Positions 6,115 through 8,774 of a stretch of 8,774 nt of DNA are shown here, one piece after another. Source of the DNA: Thermoprotei archaeon (GTDB taxonomy: Archaea > Thermoproteota > Thermoprotei > QMSL01 > B3-G16). The position numbers and the translations under genes were made by a program. The notes under the pieces were generated by a model. That model saw only the letters and a list, made by a program, of their open reading frames with translations, did no database searches and had not been told where the DNA came from. The stretch spans positions 1 to 8,774 of the forward strand of contig JAGGUS010000025.1 in the NCBI GenBank assembly GCA_021158375.1. Direction: 5' to 3'. Each line of letters begins with the position of its first letter. The first letter of the stretch is position 1.

Positions 6115-6413
6115 CAATATCCCCAGCAAAGAATTCCTCAACAATCTCTATGGTACTTCTTGCATTAACTTAAAGATCTCAGTACGTAATTCTTGAATAG
6201 CCCTTCTTTCCATTCCACGTAACGGATATTATGGTAATATTCAATCCCTAGCTCAGCGAAATATTCGCTTGGTTTAACTCCTATACGAGGGCTCTTAATG
6301 CTTCTAATAATGTTTGGCTCTACTATAGACAATATGTAATAGCTTGCCTTATCGAAAGGGGATGCTACCAAGTTATTGTTACAATCTTCTACGGACATAG
6401 TTATTATCGTCAT
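6086..6413 (-). pseudogene. Frameshifted NifX/NifB-type (dinitrogenase FeMo-cofactor-like) protein gene
   Basis: The first frame runs from ATG at 6413 to a stop at 6165 (82 residues): MTIITMSVEDCNNNLVASPF..., then DKASYYILSIVEPNI and PSEYFAELGIE. This is the N-terminal half of the small NifX-like domain (SVED, SPxFxxAxYY, later a helix before the central Gly-rich strand). The rest of the domain is found in the other two frames: AIQELRTEIFKL (the A-x-E-L helix and following strand) and then STIEIVEEFFAGDIDEG, the typical C-terminal helix, ending at TAG 6088-6086. At least two frameshifts, and probably three because the central strand is also disturbed, separate the parts. NifX-like proteins bind Fe-S/metal clusters and often sit next to Isf flavoproteins in archaea, as here. 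It overlaps the flavoprotein start. An 82-residue truncated product remains possible. Confidence 0.7.
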
Positions 6414-6418
6414 GCAAT

Positions 6419-6453
6419 ATCACCTGTAGGGTGTACTAATTAGATCTATATTT
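6419..6453 (-). promoter_or_regulatory. Promoter and ribosome site of the NifX-like/flavoprotein operon
   Basis: On the minus strand AAATATAG (6453-6446) is a TATA box about 26 nt before a strong GGTGAT ribosome site (6424-6419), which stands 5 nt from the ATG at 6413. Both are well formed, although the gene they serve is broken, so transcription into the flavoprotein gene can still be expected. Confidence 0.55.
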
Positions 6454-6598
6454 AACTTTTGTAGCAAAGAGTAAACACATAAAGTTATCGACCAGGTAAG
6501 ATGCTGGGAGAAATTCTTCGAATATGTATTTATTACTTATAGATCTAGGGGATAAAATTGAAGATTATCATAGATATAACTTTGATGAATTATAACTG

Positions 6599-7006
6599 TT
6601 AGTCTACCCATAACCTTTTTACTGTAGGTACTTTATCAAATCCCCTATCTTCACTAACTACTAAAGTAATGCCATTGTTAACCATTGCTCCTAAGTGAAG
6701 GGCATCTGAAGGCCTAAGGTTGTACTTTACTAGCAACTTTGTTGCATGATTATATTCGTCTTCACCTAAATTAAGTATAGATATGTAGGGAAGTACATTT
6801 GATTGTATGAACTCTATTGAAACATCATATGGGATACCATATCTTTTCTTAGAAACGTAAATTAGTTCGTCAAGAACGAGTACATCAGTATAAGGCTTAT
6901 ATTTAGTTAAGACCTCTATATAGAAATTCTCATACAAGATCCTATCTCGGGAATCTGTTAAAGTATTGAGGTATATGAGGAGTGGGGCGTCTATGAATAC
7001 TTTCAT
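6599..7006 (-). CDS. vapC: VapC toxin, PIN-domain ribonuclease
   Basis: 135 residues, the normal length for a VapC. The PIN acidic residues are all in place: D6 (VFIDAPLLIYL), E47 (VLDELIYVS), D101 (RPSDALHLGAM) and the SEDRGFD turn (D120, D124). Together they bind Mg/Mn for cleavage of RNA, usually tRNA or rRNA in characterised members; the target here cannot be told. The ATG overlaps the vapB stop by one base (TAATG) and a GGAGG site lies about 10 nt before it, so translation is coupled to the antitoxin. The protein should be kept inactive by VapB and released when VapB is degraded. Confidence 0.93.
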   Translation of the reverse strand: MKVFIDAPLLIYLNTLTDSRDRILYENFYIEVLTKYKPYTDVLVLDELIYVSKKRYGIPYDVSIEFIQSNVLPYISILNLGEDEYNHATKLLVKYNLRPSDALHLGAMVNNGITLVVSEDRGFDKVPTVKRLWVD

Positions 7007-7272
7007 TATTCGAACTCCTCCTCGAGATACGCCTGTGCTAGCTCGCCTGGTTTAGGTTCTGTTCTACCAGGTATCCTTTTCAATGTTTCAACATGCCTTC
7101 TTAAGGACTCCTTAAGTTTCTCTATATCAACTTTTCGCTTAGCAGGCTTAAGTATGATTCCATCCTTAATCTCAACAATAACTTCGTCGCCCTCATCAAT
7201 ACCGATAGCCTCACGAATTGCCTTAGGTAAGATGATATAACCCTTTCTTCCAACCTTTAACTTAAGAGTCAA
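7006..7272 (-). CDS. vapB: VapB antitoxin, AbrB/SpoVT family
   Basis: 88 residues. The N-terminal part is a swapped-hairpin AbrB domain: LKLKVGRKGYIILPKAIREA (residues 3-22), then GIDEGDEVIVEI and DGIILKPA to about 44; it binds DNA as a dimer. Residues 46-88 form a charged helix and an acidic tail (AYLEEEFE), the part that normally wraps the toxin active site. The start is TTG, supported by a GGTGA ribosome site (7284-7280) 7 nt upstream; no ATG lies nearby in frame. First gene of the vapBC operon, which such antitoxins usually repress together with the toxin. Confidence 0.93.
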   Translation of the reverse strand: MTLKLKVGRKGYIILPKAIREAIGIDEGDEVIVEIKDGIILKPAKRKVDIEKLKESLRRHVETLKRIPGRTEPKPGELAQAYLEEEFE

Positions 7273-7279
7273 ACTAGGT

Positions 7280-7343
7280 TCACCTATAGTATAGCTGAGT
7301 AAAACTGACTATTAAGCTTTGCTAAGTACAAATTCGCACGAAT
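7280..7343 (-). promoter_or_regulatory. vapBC promoter with ribosome site and possible operator
   Basis: Upstream of vapB on the minus strand lie CTTAATAG (7316-7309, TATA-like) and GGTGA (7284-7280), spaced for a leader of about 14 nt. A small dyad ATTCG-CA-CGAAT at 7332-7343 sits just upstream of the TATA-like box and could be a VapB/VapBC operator; this part is only a guess. Confidence 0.4.
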
Positions 7344-7351
7344 ATTAGGTA

Positions 7352-7579
7352 TTATAGCGACTCCAATAATATCGTGGACGCCTCTTTGACTTCTTTTATG
7401 TTGTGATCAGTTGTTACTATAATAGCTCCATATCGCTTCGCTAATGCTATGAGATAACAATCCGCTAATGATAATACACTATGATATTTGAGTTTAAGCT
7501 TAGCAGCTCCAATAGTTAAATTCTCATCTACGCCGTAGCAGTTTTTATATAAAAGCATATAATTGTATATGTTTTTCAT
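7352..7579 (-). CDS. PIN-domain toxin fragment lacking the N-terminal half
   Basis: 75 residues, against about 125-135 for a complete VapC. Residues 25-75 are a good PIN C-terminal half: LKYHSVLSLADCYLIALAKR (D40 as the third acidic residue), IIVTTDHNIKEV (T57-D58) and a closing strand. The N-terminal strand with the first catalytic Asp and the helix with the conserved Glu are absent; MKNIYNYML leads straight into the later helices. The ATG overlaps the stop of the AbrB-like gene in the usual ATGA manner, so the deletion appears to lie inside the gene just after its first codons. Without the first Asp the protein should not cleave RNA. It may be a toxin inactivated by deletion, or a product that only binds the antitoxin. 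Confidence 0.7.
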   Translation of the reverse strand: MKNIYNYMLLYKNCYGVDENLTIGAAKLKLKYHSVLSLADCYLIALAKRYGAIIVTTDHNIKEVKEASTILLESL

Positions 7580-7710
7580 GAGTTGCCTTTTTCACACACA
7601 AGCAGTATTTTCACTTTCTTCCCATGTAGCCTCGCTATCTTATCTTGATACCGCTTAGGCGGATAGATATAGTATCTACTACCCATTTTAATTACACTCG
7701 CCTCAAACAT
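7576..7710 (-). CDS. Small AbrB-like antitoxin (VapB type)
   Basis: 44 residues from ATG at 7710: MFEASVIKMGSRYYIYPP, then KRYQDKIARLHGKKVKILLV and a short tail. This is the basic swapped-hairpin pattern (strand, I-Y-P-P turn in place of LP-x-x-R, short helix, strand) of archaeal AbrB-like antitoxins, without the usual C-terminal toxin-binding extension. An ATG at 7773 would add 21 residues, but that stretch contains the TATA box, so I prefer 7710. The gene overlaps the following PIN fragment by 4 nt (ATGA). It is divergent from the TnpB gene. Confidence 0.72.
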   Translation of the reverse strand: MFEASVIKMGSRYYIYPPKRYQDKIARLHGKKVKILLVCEKGNS

Positions 7711-7742
7711 ATACACAATACTCACGAATACACCCGTGACAA

Positions 7743-7750
7743 TATATAAA
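7743..7750 (-). promoter_or_regulatory. TATA box of the small AbrB-like gene
   Basis: The minus strand reads TTTATATA, a near-consensus archaeal TATA box, centred about 36 nt before the ATG at 7710. The mRNA would start about 10 nt before the start codon. It lies back to back with the plus-strand TnpB promoter. Confidence 0.55.
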
Positions 7751-7758
7751 TGCAAAAA

Positions 7759-7795
7759 CTTATAAATCTGCATTCATTAAAATATTGCATAGGTG
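7759..7795 (+). promoter_or_regulatory. TnpB promoter and ribosome site
   Basis: On the plus strand CTTATAAA (7759-7766) would place transcription start near 7789, just before an AGGTG ribosome site (7791-7795) that stands 6 nt from the ATG at 7802. It is only a few bases away from the opposing TATA box of the AbrB-like gene, so the two divergent promoters could interfere. Confidence 0.5.
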
Positions 7796-7801
7796 TTTCC
7801 G

Positions 7802-8774
7802 ATGAGGGGGATGACAACCTCAGTTAAGGTTGTTCCCCGAGGAGAATACACGCTAACGTTGAAAGCACAAGGAGAACTAGTAGAGGGTTCTCTAGAAGAG
7901 CTAAGAGAGGAGTTGTATCTTACACGCAGAGCAACACAGCGCATTATTGACTGCTTATGGGAGCTTGATAAGTTACCAACACTTAATCAAGTGCACCAAT
8001 TATTCTATAAGCTACTTAGAAACCAAGGTTTCAGAGCACACCAAGCCAAGCAAACATACAAGTACGCATTATCAATAACCAAGTCGGCTAAGAGAAATGG
8101 AGGTAGAAAACCACTTCTAAAGAAACTATCAGTAAGACTAGACAAGTATGATGCAAAAGTTGACTTAGAGAATCAACTTGTAATTGTAAAGCTTAGAAGT
8201 AGAGAGTTCAAGATAAAACTATTACACAATAGAGACCACATAGAGAAGTTCCTTGGTAGAAAATGGTATGAAGTGATGCTTAGCATAGATAAGCAGGGGA
8301 GAATATGGGTAAACATACCATTCAGATGGAAGTACAAACCATACAAACCAAGGAATGCGATTTCTCTAGACATAAATTTGAAGAAAGTAGTAGTTTATGA
8401 TGGTAGGAAGATTAGGAGGATAGATACTTGGTTCGTGGAAGCATTTTCTCTGAAGGTTCACGCTGAGAAGTTGCAGAAGAAGTATCCTAGGATATGGAGA
8501 TATAACCAGAGAATACTTAATAGGATTAGAAGCCATCATAAACGTTCAAGAAATATCGTTGTTGACTGGTCTCGTAAGTTCGCTAAATACATAGTACTAA
8601 AAGCTAAGAAAGCTAAGAGTGCCATAGCCCTAGAGAACCTAGATAAGCTATGGTTTAATGCCTCTAAGAAGTCTTCCAGTCTAGCTGACAAGTTATCTCA
8701 CTTTGCTTACCGTAGACTACAACTGGCAATTATAACTAAAGCTATAGAGTATAATGTACCTATTGTTTTCGTCA
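7802..8774 (+). CDS. tnpB: TnpB, IS200/IS605-family OrfB RNA-guided nuclease, 3' end missing
   Basis: 324 codons are open from ATG 7802 to the window end with no stop; archaeal TnpB proteins are about 400 residues, so the Zn-finger and last RuvC residue should lie just outside. The N-terminal half has the basic wedge/REC-like character, ending in WYEVMLSIDKQGRIWVNIPF at about 159-178. The RuvC-like core follows: AISLDINLKKVVVYDG with D190, and AIALENLDKLWFNASK with E278, the first two of the three catalytic acidic residues; the charged helix around RIRSHHKRSR lies between them as usual. TnpB of IS200/IS605 elements is an RNA-guided DNA endonuclease whose guide RNA usually overlaps the 3' end of the gene, here beyond the window. 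No tnpA is seen upstream, so this is a tnpB-only (IS1341-type) copy as far as visible. An ATG at 7811 is an alternative start. Confidence 0.9.
   Translation, partial: MRGMTTSVKVVPRGEYTLTLKAQGELVEGSLEELREELYLTRRATQRIIDCLWELDKLPTLNQVHQLFYKLLRNQGFRAHQAKQTYKYALSITKSAKRNGGRKPLLKKLSVRLDKYDAKVDLENQLVIVKLRSREFKIKLLHNRDHIEKFLGRKWYEVMLSIDKQGRIWVNIPFRWKYKPYKPRNAISLDINLKKVVVYDGRKIRRIDTWFVEAFSLKVHAEKLQKKYPRIWRYNQRILNRIRSHHKRSRNIVVDWSRKFAKYIVLKAKKAKSAIALENLDKLWFNASKKSSSLADKLSHFAYRRLQLAIITKAIEYNVPIVFV

Noticed and set aside
5960..6196. Plus-strand open frame of 78 codons
   Set aside because: Antisense to the flavoprotein and the NifX-like remnant, both of which have clear family motifs.
7711..7773. Upstream ATG at 7773 for the AbrB-like gene
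   Set aside because: The added residues would be encoded by the TATA-box region, and the AbrB-like domain starts right at the ATG at 7710.
8173..8373. Minus-strand open frame of 66 codons
   Set aside because: Antisense to TnpB, whose frame runs unbroken through this region.
1..8774. tRNA, rRNA and CRISPR arrays
   Set aside because: No regularly spaced repeats and no cloverleaf-like or rRNA-like segment were seen by eye; a covariance-model scan was not possible.

Overview
The window looks like accessory DNA from a hyperthermophilic crenarchaeon (Thermoproteota; Desulfurococcales-like is my best guess, not provable here). The evidence is: AT-rich DNA; arginine mostly AGA/AGG and isoleucine often ATA; GGTGA-type ribosome sites before TTG and ATG starts; TATA boxes 25-40 nt before starts giving near-leaderless transcripts; and families typical of this group (AbrB/PIN toxin-antitoxin pairs, a secreted GH2 glycosidase with Asn-X-Ser/Thr sequons and a C-terminal anchor, an archaeal TnpB). 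Most genes are on the minus strand; only the two edge genes are on plus.

Layout. 1-224 (+): C-terminal end of a PIN-domain (VapC-like) ribonuclease cut by the window edge. 363-2480 (-): a full GH2 glycoside hydrolase with signal segment, three-domain GH2 core and C-terminal membrane anchor. 2481-2792: non-coding. 2793-3707 (-): a probable three-gene unit: a 46-residue very basic ORF, an overlapping retropepsin-fold protein whose catalytic Asp position reads Asn (N-T-G), and an unrecognised 125-residue ORF. 3934-4977 (-): a multi-pass membrane protein of the YdjM/DUF457 metal-dependent hydrolase family. 5111-5513 (-): a decayed, unidentified gene. 5527-6114 (-): an iron-sulfur flavoprotein (Isf type). 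6086-6413 (-): a frameshifted NifX/NifB-type (dinitrogenase iron-molybdenum cofactor-like) gene with intact promoter and ribosome site. 6599-7272 (-): an intact vapBC pair. 7352-7710 (-): a second AbrB-like antitoxin overlapping a PIN toxin gene that has lost its N-terminal half. 7802-8774 (+): a TnpB (IS200/IS605 OrfB) gene, open at the window end.

Reading it together: this is a patchwork of defence and stress modules (three PIN loci, one transposon nuclease), a surface carbohydrate-degrading enzyme, and the remains of an Fe-S/redox operon in which only the flavoprotein stays intact while the genes on both sides have decayed. The least explained part is the 2793-3707 unit, which is the best candidate for something undescribed. 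No tRNA, rRNA or CRISPR array was seen.
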